Assembly: GCA_023634235.1 (NCBI GenBank) | Contig: JAMKCF010000068.1 | Location: forward strand, 317,501-381,500 | Reading direction: 5' to 3' | Origin: Pisaster brevispinus | Lineage: Eukaryota > Echinodermata > Asteroidea > Forcipulatida > Asteriidae | Length of the DNA stretch: 64,000 nucleotides | Shown: one piece after another, positions 46,586 to 58,278 of the stretch | Layout: every line of letters starts with the position of its first letter | Position numbering within the stretch: the first letter of the stretch is position 1 | The notes under the pieces: generated by a model | What the model was told of the DNA's origin: nothing | The model's database searches: none | The model's input: only the letters and a program-made list of their open reading frames with translations | Program-made: the position numbers and the translations under genes

Positions 46586-49500
46586 TCTATAAGACTGACC
46601 TAGAGGTCTAAGATCCCTTTTTGCACTCTTCACCGATAATGTATACTTCCACATAGCCTACAAATTATCTTTTGTGACATTTTCTATTAAATGAACAACT
46701 ATGTTTCAAGCAGTGACAAAAAACATGTAGGAGATGTTCCTTGCTCTATTGATTATATCAGTTTTGTCTAACAAAATTACACATTGATTTGGTTCCCCGA
46801 GTTTTATAAACATTTAGTGCCAGGGAAACACTTTCATGGTGTGTGTTTTGTTTTAAATATGACCGGATTGTGAACATTTGCATGAAATTTAAGTTTGAAT
46901 TAAATATTTAGAAATTAAAAATTCTAACTTATTCATGCATTGGATTAATCACTATCTGTTTTTTAATACTTGAAAATCATTTTTTAAGTTCATAAACAAA
47001 TAAGAAAGAAGGTATTTGGATCATCACCTTGAGCAGTTAATAACTCCATCATGGCATTTTAACAAGATGGTCAAGAACATCAGACTTGAACGTTTTTTAG
47101 GATTTCCTTTAAATTTTGCAATAGCTCCTATGGTGTGTTTAAAAAAAGATCTGGTGTCTAGCCGGCCCCTTGTTCGGGCCTTCTTTCCGTCCTTTATCTA
47201 AGATGTAAGTGTGAATAACTGGTACGGTTTACTAGGTGGGTTGTTACAGCACTTACTCGGTATTCAACAATTCACCAAGAACACATTACCAAAAAAGTAA
47301 TTAAGCAGTTAAACTTACCACCTGTGGAAATTGCCACCATAATTACAGCGGATTCTAACAATCGATATGTGCAATATTTTTCAAGTGGCTTGAATACTAT
47401 TTTTGAAGATGAATGTTTAAAGATATGAAAATAGAGTTTCAAAATAGAGAAAGGGTTTTAAGGTCCTGGGGCCCGGTCCCTGCTGAGCGGCGAGTAATTG
47501 TACCATTGTGTAGGCCTATGGGTGACTGGAATATATTGATTCATGTGACTCCTGAACATGGTAAAATTAATAAAGAATTAAATTTTCACTGATCGACAGT
47601 TATATTCATACATGATCATTTATTGCTGAGAAGCTACGTATAATTTTAGCCTTCAGCCTTCTTTGAATTTCTTAGTTTAAAGGTATTTTATAGCAAAGGT
47701 TCGGCTATTTGACCATTTAACCCAGTAGTCAAACCACACTACAAACGACAACATTGACTCTATTCTCAACATCCAGCCGATTCAAGGCCGCAGCCCAAGG
47801 GTTGAACTCGTCTTTAGTCCCCATGTGTGTGTATCCCTGGACATTCCAAATTTCTAAGGTTGTTTCACTACTGAGTTCCAAGTAAGTACAGGGATCGTCT
47901 CCGATTACCCACTCTTATGAAATCGAGAGAACCCATAAAAAAAACACGGCTGTATGGGTTGCGTGTATAGAACACTATAGCACCCTACCTGGAGGTCACA
48001 TTTACCATTTCCAAGGTACTCTCCACCAAAAATGGTTTGTGTTTTGTTTTAAATTTGACCGGGTATTTGTGTTTCTTTCGGAATACAACATGTAGAAAGA
48101 AACAAAATGTGGGAATTGGATGTACAATTTCTTTTTAAAAGCTGTGGAAATTTCCCTGTATAACATAAAACACATTCACTGATACTTCACAAAACAATCA
48201 ACATGTAGGCCTACACACTTGAAAAAGAAAAAAGAGGGAAAACAAACCAAAAAACAAACGAACAAACAAGTACGTAAAACATAAACAAATCATAAACAAA
48301 ACAAGAAATGTAGGGCATATTTACCCTTCGATGTTTGTACCAACCATGCCAATGTTAATATTGTGAATAAACAGTTTATAATGTTAAGTTGACCTTTAAT
48401 AATCGGGCTGAAGAAACTACTCACTTAAACCATGAAGGTAGAATTAATTATACCTCCATGCTTAAACCATGGAGGTATAGAAACTCACTTCAGAAGAAGC
48501 TAATTTACTAAAAGGACGAAGACTCGTTTGTCAACCTACATCGAAATATCAGTTATGTGCAGAATGTACACCCACACTATACAACTGCTACAGCTCTCAT
48601 TAATTAACATCCTGTTCAAATCTTGAAATTTTAAGTAGTTTCCATTATTTATACGTATACAGTGGTCAAGCTCGTAGCATTTTAAATTACTGTATATTCC
48701 GAGAATAATTGTAAATAATAACATCTTACGACGTCGAAATTTCCCGTTGATAAAGTTGATCTACGGCTGTGTAATAAAGGGTAAACAGATGAAAAGGCAT
48801 CCGCTTGCCCAGTCTTCCTACTCTTATAATAAAGCTGTTTAAAAACATAGAAATACCCCAGGCATTCCTATCTTTATGTTTCATATAATACCCACATTTT
48901 CAAACTTTTGAATGTAAATTACCAAGGTTCTATCTGAAACAAATACGCACATTTGTAAGTTCAACTTTGACTGTAACAAAAGTCCAGTAAAGTATAGCGC
49001 CCTCATGCCTTTTGTGTTCGCAAATAAATATTTTGTTGATGATTATTTATTCTTTTAAAATTGAGATAAATTATTTATAAACCCTTCAGTGATTTAAAAT
49101 CATGCAATTTGATATAAGTTTATAACTGAAATCTGCAATATAAAAGAAACAGTGCAAAAATAGATAGTTTTTGTATCAGCACTCTTTTTTTTTACTAACA
49201 AAATGATTTAGAAATTATGATGAACGAACCAACTTTGGTTGTGGATCAAATTACCAAAAATTAATTTGTCTCGAATTAATCTTTTCTTCGTTTTAATTGC
49301 ATTTTTAAAAGTTTGCTTATAATGTGGAGTTAGAAAAATTATTTCCTTGTGAATTTATGTGTAATTGTGCATATCAAAAGTGACCGATTTTGTAAAACAA
49401 AATCCTCCAAGTTTCATATTTTTAACATGGTCGAGCCAAGCTAAATTGTGGGAGAACTTCGACTACTAGCAGTTTTGCTTTCCTTTATACAGTTTGCTAC

Positions 49501-49600
49501 CGATCATTGTCAGATAATAATCATTTATAAAAATATTTAAAGCGATTTTCAATCGAGAAAGTTATACAAGTTTTTAAACAAAATAAATCCCCAAATGTTG
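46586..49600. other. Interior of the 12-kb element, no gene recognised
   Basis: AT-rich with short frames only. TAGGCCTA octamers lie at 47511 and 48206. An inverted pair around ACCATGAAGGTAGAATTAAT / TACCTCCATGCTTAAACCAT lies at 48428-48480. No gene seen. Confidence 0.4.
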
Positions 49601-50835
49601 AATTTTTACATTTTGTCAACGCGTGCTCTAGAAAACCAGCATAAATGTATAGCTTTAAGCTTGTCAAATGTTAATGCAATTTAGGAATTGTACAAAATTT
49701 AGTTTGAGATGTTACATCAACTACCTGAACTTAGTGTAAAAAGTTTATTTCCATACAACAAGCAAGAAAAAAATTAACCCCCAAAATGTTGAATTTTTGA
49801 CATCATGTCACAGTGCTCTCAAAACCGAGTATGAATGTATAGCTTTTTGCTTGTCAAATGTTAATGCAATTTAGGAAATATATAAAATTTAGTTTGAGAT
49901 GTCGCATCAACTACCTAAACTTAGTGTAAAAAGTTAATCTCCATACAACAAGCAAGAACAAAAATAACTTACAAAATGTTGAATTTTTGACATCATGTCA
50001 CAGTGCTCTCAAAACCCAGTATGAATGTATAGCGTTTTGCTTGTCAAATGTTAATGCAATTTAGGAATTGTACAAAATTTAGTTTGAGATGTCGCATCAA
50101 CTACATAAACTTAGTGTAAAAAGTTTATCTCCATACAACAAGCAAGAACAAAAATAACTTACAAAATGTTGAACTTTTGACATCATGTCACAGTGCTCTC
50201 AAACCCCGGTTTGACTGTATAGCGTTTTGCTTGTCAAATGTTAATGCAATTTAGGAATTGTACAAAATTTAGTTTGAGATGTTGCATCAACTACCTGAAC
50301 TTAGTGTAAAAAGTTCTTGTCCATAAAACAAACAAGAAAAAAATTAATCTACAAAATGTTGAATTTTTGCATCATGTCACAGTGCTCTCAAAACCCGGTG
50401 TAAATGTATAGCTTTTTGCTTGTCAAATGTTAATGCAATTTAGGAATTGTACAAAATTTAGTTTGAGATGTCGCATCAACTACCTAAACTTAGTGTAAAA
50501 AGTTTATGTCCATACAACAAACAAGAAAAAAAAACTTACAAAATGTTGAATTTTTGACATCATGTTACAGTGCTCTCAAAACCCAGTATGAATGTATAGC
50601 TTTTTGCTTGTTAAATTGTAATGCAATTTAGGAATTGTACAAAATTTAGTTTGAGATGTCGCATCAACTACCTGAACTTAGTGTAAAAAGTTTATGTCCA
50701 TACAACAAGCAAGAAAAAAACAAACTTACAAAATGTTGAATTTTTGACATCATGTCACAGTGCTCTCAAAACCCAGTATGAATGTATCGCGTTTTGCTTG
50801 TCAAATGTTAATGCAACTTAGGATTTGTACACAAA
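49600..50835. repeat. About 189-bp satellite, about 6-7 copies
   Basis: CATCATGTCACAGTGCTCTC-type sequence recurs at 49801, 49991, 50181, about 50370, 50558 and 50748, 188-190 bp apart. Other constant words are GCTTGTCAAATGTTAATGCA and AAATTTAGTTTGAGATGTCG. Edge copies are more diverged. No coding potential. Confidence 0.95.
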
Positions 50836-51750
50836 TTATTTTTAAATGTCCAACCACTACCTGAAAATATTACCATTTTCCTTTCGTTTCAAAAATAGCA
50901 ACAAATGCGAATATTTCACTGGTAGGTGCGCCCTCAAGTGCAGTCATGTACTCAAAACCTACAGAAAGCCAACTTCGTGCCCAGCTGGCTATGCATCGAT
51001 CCCAGTATGGAATGTGGGCACTCTTTTTATGTCCACATGGTATGACCATTGAGAACCTTTCTCTATGGTTTTGTTTTGTCCCAACTTGACAATCGCCCCA
51101 ACTATGGTTGGGACCAGTGCAGCTCCAGCTTGAGTGTTAAAGTTGGGGCATACCAACTATAGTTGGGATCGCCCATAGAGCTCAACGGGATACCCTGATC
51201 AATCATGCGTTGATTAAACTACTGCAGAGCCGGTCGCGTGCCGGTCGCGTGCCGGTCGGAAAGACGAGGTTTGGAATGCCCTTTGGTTGTGATAGTTTCG
51301 CTCACAATTGAAGGCTAACTCGGCGTATAACTGTCTTTTTAGAGGGTTCTGGACAGCGGCCACATGCTACTCTCAAAGTAGCCCTAAGCAATTAATTTCC
51401 CTTCTCTCGGAAAACCACTATCAGAATTCGAATTAAATTGAAATATTCTCAATTACTAGTATAAAGTGATAATAATAACTTCATACTTATTATTTTGATT
51501 TTATTTTATAGTTTATTCCGGGGGGGGGGGGGTGTTCTGTGTTTACTGCAATCCCCACTACAGTTGGAGCGCCACAATTTTAACACTCAAGTTGGGACGA
51601 CGAATGTCAAGTTGGGGGCGGAACAGTATGACCATCCGTCCTTGCATTATGTATGCTCTGTGGTACGACTATGGAGATATGGCATTACTATTAGTATTTG
51701 GGCCACGAATGTTGAATTACCATTTATTTCGTGGTGAATAGATGAAAAAC
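50836..51750. repeat. Inverted CCCAACTATAGTTGGG-type repeat region
   Basis: CCCAACTATGGTTGGG (about 51099) and CCAACTATAGTTGGG (about 51148) are palindromes. GTCCCAACTTGACAATCGCC (about 51078) is mirrored by TGTCAAGTTGGGGGC (about 51605), suggesting MITE ends. A poly-G tract lies at 51521-51532. Confidence 0.5.
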
Positions 51751-52585
51751 GTTTTTTTAAACAATGTTAGTGGAATATCTCGCCCCACATGTGCCTCGAT
51801 TTCGCGTACGGGATATTTTTGGTATCTTGATGAAAAATGGTTAAAACGAGATAGTTTATAGCTGGTTTCTTACTGAACACCCATTTTGTTCAGACTTATA
51901 AAATTGCATGATTTACCACGGTTTTATATACAGCTTCAATTCAATAAAATACTCTAAGAGTGTGGTGTCTTGCTTGCCCCTTCGGTTTAGCTCAGATCGA
52001 GATAAACAAAACCATACACACCAACAACTGGAAGAAAATAACCACTGGTGTCCCCCCCCCCCCCAACCCCGTTCGCACCATCGTTATGTAATAGGAGGCT
52101 GTTGCAGTGCCGCCACGGGGGAATAACAACAGCACCAATCTCTGAAGCAATCTAACATAACACGAGTGATCAGCTCATACTCGATGCTTACTGATCGTTT
52201 CTGAATCTGCAGATGACATTCAGCACAATCGCCGTGTAACGGCCAGATACTATTATAATAAAGCAGAGTGAATATGCGACTCTATTCGGACAATCTTGAA
52301 TACAGAATGTGAACCCTTTGGATTTAGTTGCTATCCAACGCATTCAGTTTGCAATGCGTACAGTCATCATCAACGGAATGAAATCTCTATGCGAGCACGC
52401 GAGAGAGTGCCCTGCCAAACATCAAACTGTCAAATGTACAGCCCAGAAACAGTTCTCAAGTCGAATTCCAAGTAAGTTAACAAGTATAGGCATGTGAACA
52501 TAATATAATAAAATAGTACACACACATAATTAAGCCCAATTAACCATGGATGTGATATCTGACTCGGATGTTATTTGGTTAGGGT
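51751..52585. other. Interior of the 12-kb element, no gene recognised
   Basis: A 62-codon frame at 52309-52497 (with two Cys and a His) has no recognised family. A poly-C tract lies at about 52054-52064. Confidence 0.35.
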
Positions 52586-52589
52586 CCAA

Positions 52590-53060
52590 ACACTAGATGT
52601 GATTTCGGTAATCAGCCAGACATTGGATGTGATATTTGCTAGGCACAATTACTATGGATGTGATTTCTGGCTCTGATGTGATTTTGGCCGGGGCCGGACA
52701 GTGGATGTGATTTTGGTAATGCAGCCAGACAGTGGATGTGATTTTGGATAGTGGCAATTAACCAAGGATGTGATTTCAGTCTTGGATGTGATTTTGGCAA
52801 GGGCCCAGACAGTGGATGTGATTTTGGTAATTCAGCCAGACAGTGGATGTGATTTTGGCTATGAGCAATTATCATGGATGTGATTTCTGGCTTGGATGTG
52901 ATTTTGGCAAGGGCCTAGACAGTGGATGTGATTTTGGTAATGCAGCCAGACAGTAGATGTGATTTTGGATAAGTGGCAATTAACCAAGGATGTGATTTCT
53001 GGCTCGGATGTGATTTCGTTGGTGTGGATGTGATATTGGACAATCTGTCCTAAAATCACA
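52590..53060 (-). repeat. Right subterminal repeat array of the 12-kb element
   Basis: It is the mirror of the left array, with many copies of GGATGTGATTTTGG separated by AATGCAGCCAGACAGT and AATTACTATGGATG words. Confidence 0.9.
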
Positions 53061-54864
53061 TCATATCGATTCACTCTTCCATTTTTGTTGTAAAATCACA
53101 TCCAGGCCATTCACAGTGTTAAGATAAAAACAGTTTACTTGTTAAACTGTGTAGATAATGGATTTCTCTCTTTGATTCTGGTCTTGTAACAGAAATTTTG
53201 TCTAGTCCATACTTTAAGCAACATGCAAGCCCTGCGTTCTTGTGGATTTCCACAACAAATTCAAGCCCTAAAACAAGGGGCGAATTCCATAGGGCTTTTC
53301 AAGCTGACTACCGTCAGAAAAAAATATGGGGAAGAAGAAACCTCCCGAAAACTGAACTTTTAATTTAGTTCACAAACTCTCTCTTCTACCAGATCTACCA
53401 CTCCTGTATTATACCTTTAATAATACTAAATCGTACCTTTTCATGAGCCGTGGGATGAAGAGCTGACACAGACAGCACAAACTCATGAAGAAATAGCTGT
53501 GCCTACTGGACAAAGACAATTCAAAAGAACACATATGAAAACTTTGGAAATAATTAAGTTCTGGGAAGAAACTGCAGACACAGATTTTGCAAGTGTAACT
53601 TTTTTGTTTAGAACTGTGTCAAGTCAAGATAGAATGGAATATGCACACACAAGTGGCAAGTGGGCAATTGGTAGCAGGAGGGACTGACCAGAGATAAGTG
53701 ACGACGTCTGACCAAATTAAGTTTTTTTTACACTTAGTCACTTAACTCCAATGGATTTTGAAATTATAAGTTTGCCTCCGCTGCTCGAAATCCAACGTGG
53801 ATTGAGCCTGACCCATAATCTGACTATGCATTCAACCCTTGTTCAGATCTACAATAGTTAGTGGAGTGTTGTGGCCTAGCAGTCCAGTGATGCAGACCTC
53901 ACTGAACAGACTGGGCTTGTTATCATAACAACACAAAAGGACACTTTAAATGTGGTTCCATTAGCCTGCGTCGCCTGCATATATGATCTGAAAGTCTCCA
54001 AACTATAAGTGAATGGCAAAAACTCAAAAAGCCTGAACTTTCTCTGTCTCAGGTGCAATCGAGAATTCAAACAAGATCCCACTGATATAAGACTTGATTC
54101 ATTAAAGAAATTATCAATAAACTTCAAATATTGATAGGGTTAAACAAGCGTCAAGAATTAAGTTCGGAAGTGTACGATTTCAAGAGAAGATCTTATACGC
54201 GAACAACCACTCTAAGGTCAAGCTGCCAACATTTTCATCTTGCAGTCAAGGAAATTTTCTACAATAATCTGGGCGATATGAAGAACATGGGGGAAACCTA
54301 AAATAATTGGGGAAATTTTCAAATTTGTTTATTTGAACATGGAAAGATGGATTTATTTTCAGGGAACTATCCGCAGACAGGGAGAGTTGGCTGCTCTAAG
54401 GATGGCAAAAAAAAACAGTTCTTTGACCATGTATATGAGCTGGATTGCGGGGCAAATTCACCTCCAACAAACAGCTAGACACAGATGAAAGTGTTTATTC
54501 AAAAATTAAATTCAGCTCTCAAACACTAAATTCTAACAAGTGGCATGCAACATCAAAACCCTGCAGTTGCAAAGGCCATTATTTCGAGTTGGAACACAGA
54601 CCCGAGGCCAGTAATTTTAGAGTCTGGCCAGTAAACTAATGACCAGTAATGAAAGGCCAGTAATTTTAGAGTCTGGCCAGTAAACTAATGACCAGACCAG
54701 TCCGAAGGTCTTATAAAATTTGTCAGTTACTTATACAAAATGTACATGTACATCACTTAGTAGTAACTTGAGGAAGAAAGATATAAATCCCTTGTTACTT
54801 TTGAGTCAATCTGCTAAGTATCTTCCAATTCTGTTATTGAACTACCCACCCCATAAGACAAATG

Positions 54865-56660
54865 TGACCCGCTCTGCAAAAAAGGCCCGTAAGTCGCGCT
54901 ATGCCTTTTCACGTGATGGGCTCGTCAATGTTGAAAGGGTGATAAATGTTTCGTTGGTGTGATTTTTTTATTATCCCTTTTTTAACATCGTTGATATCCA
55001 CACTTTCATAATTTGTAAGATTGAATGTTTATTTTGACCAATAAAGATGGAAAAAACCGTGTTTTGTGTACGTTTTGTTGGTGGTTTGCGCGATCGGTGT
55101 CTGCGGTTTTGGTGGAAAGTTGCATCATTTTACACATCTGGCAGCACATTATTTGGAACCCCCCTATTATAATTTTGGTATCATCTGAAAGCTGAGGACG
55201 TTGCCTTTCTGTATGTGGACATAGAAAAGGTTAAAGGTCAAATGCAAAACCAAGGCAGGTTAATTTCTGACACGTATACAAAGGGTGCTTGTTACTAGGA
55301 GCGTGGATCTTTTCGGTCACGTGTATACAGTGTAGTGTAACGATTGGACAATGGGCGCACGGTCGAGCGCGCGCATGCGCCGTGAATGGGATTGGTTGTT
55401 TATTCATTGTCAGGTGACTGCCATGTGACTGTTTATAGAGTGCGTGCCACGCGAAAACACAGCGCAGTACCTGTCAATTCTGTCCAACTCACTCAACTGA
55501 CTTCTCTTGCTCCGAGCGTAAATATTTTCATAATTATTTACTATTTTAGCCAACATATCTTGTTTTAAGCAACAGGTTTTCTATACTGTTTCGTTAATTA
55601 TTTGCTTAAGTATGGGTTTGAAGAATCAGTGTCTGGCTGAAGCTTTGAATGATCTCCGTGAGGAGAGAGACACGATGGTTTCGTGGAACGGAAGATTACT
55701 TTGTTATTAAACTTCCGATGTGAAAATGACGACGTTGAATCAGAAAACGATTTGGAATCTGATTCCACATCGCCATTTTCAGCAGGAGATAACGAAAAGA
55801 TCGACCCTGACAGCAAATGTTAACCCAAAGATTATTTCAAAATTGATTAATTAACTTTAGTTCGATCTTAGAAGGCAAACTATGTTGACTAGTGCTAGAT
55901 TTAAATTACTAGAAGGAAATATTAAATTTGTAAACTTTATTTTTTTACAAAAACTTTAAATTTTTAGCCCAAAAATAGTTTTAATCCTGAAAAGCGAGCT
56001 TATTTAAGAGTTTTATTAAACAACTCAAGCTGATAGTTTAAAATTACAAAAACAAATGTGAAATAATTTTTAAATATTTTTTTCCCAAAAAGCTCTTGTT
56101 TTCACACAAAAAATACATAATTTTAATTCATAGGGTTTATACAGCCAGTGTTCATTTGTTTAACTTTAAGAAAAAGCTAAATTCACCGAAAAAGGTCTTA
56201 ACTCTTCAAAATAATTTTCAAGTGTGTGTTTGCTATTTTAAAATTTGCCAAAAAATGATAAGAAATAGCACAGTATGCAAATTAATTAAAAAAAATAGCG
56301 ATATAGTGCATTAAATGAAATGCAAAATATGTTGTACTTTAAAAGACATAACAAACACTTGGTGAAAATTTCAGACGAATAGTCCAACGGGAACGTACTC
56401 GTTGCTAGGGACTTTCACAAGAACTTGGTATTGAAATACTTTAAAATACATCGTAAAGTTTAAAAGGCTGTTTCTCCATAACCTATTTTGACAAAAATGG
56501 CAAGTATTTGATTGCAAATTAGAGTATAACTCTGGATTGCAAAATGCTACAGACTTCTAAAATACACCAAATTAAAGCTGAGAGAGAGACCTTTCCATCC
56601 ATGTATCTAACTCCAAAATTATTTTTTGCGACATAAGGGCCATTTTTGCAGAGCCGGTCA
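54865..56660. mobile_element. 1.8-kb DNA transposon with 6-bp target duplication
   Basis: The left terminus TGACCCGCTCTGCAAAAAAG and the right terminus ATTTTTGCAGAGCCGGTCA are inverted repeats of about 23 bp. CAAATG flanks both sides (54859-54864 and 56661-56666). The sibling units at about 41066 and 58661 have a single CAAATG in CATAAGACAAATGAAATCAC. The interior holds decayed coding-like sequence: about 55612-55706 reads MGLKNQCLAEALNDLREERD, then, after a frame change, an acidic stretch with ENDLESDSTSPFSAGDNEK ending at 55819. A microhomology of TG/CA leaves the exact end open to two bases. The superfamily was not identified. Confidence 0.88.
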
Positions 56661-57594
56661 CAAATGAAATCACTCGTGTCAGTGCTTGTTCAGATAAAAA
56701 CAGTTTACATGTTAAACTGTATAGATAATGGATTTCTCTCTTTGATTCTGGTCTTGTAACATAATTTTTGTCTAGTGCATACTTTAATCAACATGCAAGC
56801 CCTGCGTTCTTGTGGATTTCCACAACAAATTCAAGCCCTAGAACAAGGGGCGAATTCCATAGCGCTTTTCAAGCTGACTACCGTCAGAAAAAATATGGAG
56901 AAGAAACCTCCTGAAAACTGAACTGTTGATTTAGTTCACAAACTCTCTCTTCTACCAGATCTACCAATCCTGTATTATACCTTTAATAATACTCAATCGT
57001 ACCTTTTCATGAGCCGTGGGATGAAGAGCTGACACAGACAGCACAAACCCATGAAGAAATAGCTGTGCCTACTGGACAAAGACAATTCAAAAGAACGCAT
57101 ATGAATAGTTTGGAAATAATTCAGTTCTGGGAAGAAACTGCAGACACAAATTTTGTAAGTATAACTTTTTTGTTTAGGACTGTGGCAAGTCAAGATAGAA
57201 TGGTATATGAACTTTCTCAGGTGCAATCAAGAATTCAAACAAGATCCCACTGATATAAAACTTGATTCATTAAGGCAATTATCAGAAAACTTCAAATATT
57301 GATAGGGTTTAACAAGCGTCAAGAATTAAGTTAGGAAGTGTACGGTTTCAAGAGAAGATCTTATACGCGAACAACCACTCCAAGGTCAAGCTGCCAACAT
57401 TTTCATCTTGCAGTCAAGGAAATTTTCTACAATAATCTGGGCGATATGAAGAACATGGGAAAACCTAAAATAATTGGGGAGATTTTCAATTTTTTTTATC
57501 TGAACATGAAAATATGGATTTATTTTCAGGAAACTATCCGCAGAAACAGGGAGAGTTCTCCAAGGATGGCAAAAAACAGTTCTTTGACAATGTA

Positions 57595-58278
57595 CAGTCG
57601 ACTCTCGTTAATACGAGCTCGGTAGATACAAGACGCCAGTTAATACAAGAACACGGATAATATGAGGTATTTTTGCAGCCCTATGATGACAAAATGTATT
57701 GTTTTTTGACTTTTAAAGCGAGATCGGAAAAATATTGTTGCATAAAAGCTTACCGTTCAGTCAGCTAAGTTTCTGAAATTACATGCTTGTGGCCAAACTA
57801 TTTATCGGATCGGACAGGCTACACGGTTCCGTCCGATCCAAAAATCAGAAACATTACGCTGGTAACATATGCTTGAAATACTACTTCGCCTACACGCCTA
57901 GCGGCTACCAGCGAAAACAACGTTCAGCATAGGCGCTACGCAGTATCGAATCTGTCACATCATGGTCACATGAACGGCAAGTTTGACATGACTTTGCTAT
58001 GATTTTTATTTTGAGTTATACAAAATATTACATTTCTATGATCGTAGTCAACAAAATTGCATTTATCATTAATATTTTTGTGTACAGGATGCTCGTAAGA
58101 ACTGTAGCCAACCGCTCCGTTCTAGCCTAGACACGTGTGTAGTGCATGCACTATGACGACGTGTGTATACAGTACATGTTTTGTACGTGTAAATAGTGCG
58201 CTGTGTTTAAGACGAGGTTCGGATAATACGAGGAAAACAGGCCAGTCCGGCGGACCTCGTATTAACGGGAGTCGACTG
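57595..58278. mobile_element. 684-bp pogo/Tigger-type MITE
   Basis: The left end CAGTCGACTCTCGTTAATAC and the inverse of the right end CAGTCGACTCCCGTTAATAC differ at one base, and the match continues GAG. TA flanks both sides (57593-57594 and 58279-58280). The empty site GTATATGAGCTGGATTG is present in sibling units (for example about 54430). The CAGT...CGTTAATNCG terminus and TA target are typical of the pogo/Tigger branch of Tc1/mariner. No transposase is present, so it is non-autonomous. Confidence 0.95.

Larger units (their letters stand above)
41095..53118. mobile_element. 12.0-kb DNA transposon, CACTA/CMC-like, inserted in the array
   Basis: The left end CACTGTGAATGGCCTGGATG and the inverted right end are identical over the first 36 bases, with one mismatch in about 42. 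Both ends are flanked by TTA (41092-41094 and 53119-53121). Sibling units read straight through this point (GTGCTTGTTCAGATAAAAAC). Behind each end lie subterminal arrays of AAAATCACATCC in mirror orientation. CACT(R) ends, a 3-bp duplication and repetitive subterminal regions are typical of the CACTA-Mirage-Chapaev superfamily; PIF/Harbinger (TWA target) is the alternative. No transposase frame was recognised inside, so it is probably non-autonomous or decayed. It carries a second MITE copy and a satellite. Confidence 0.85.
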
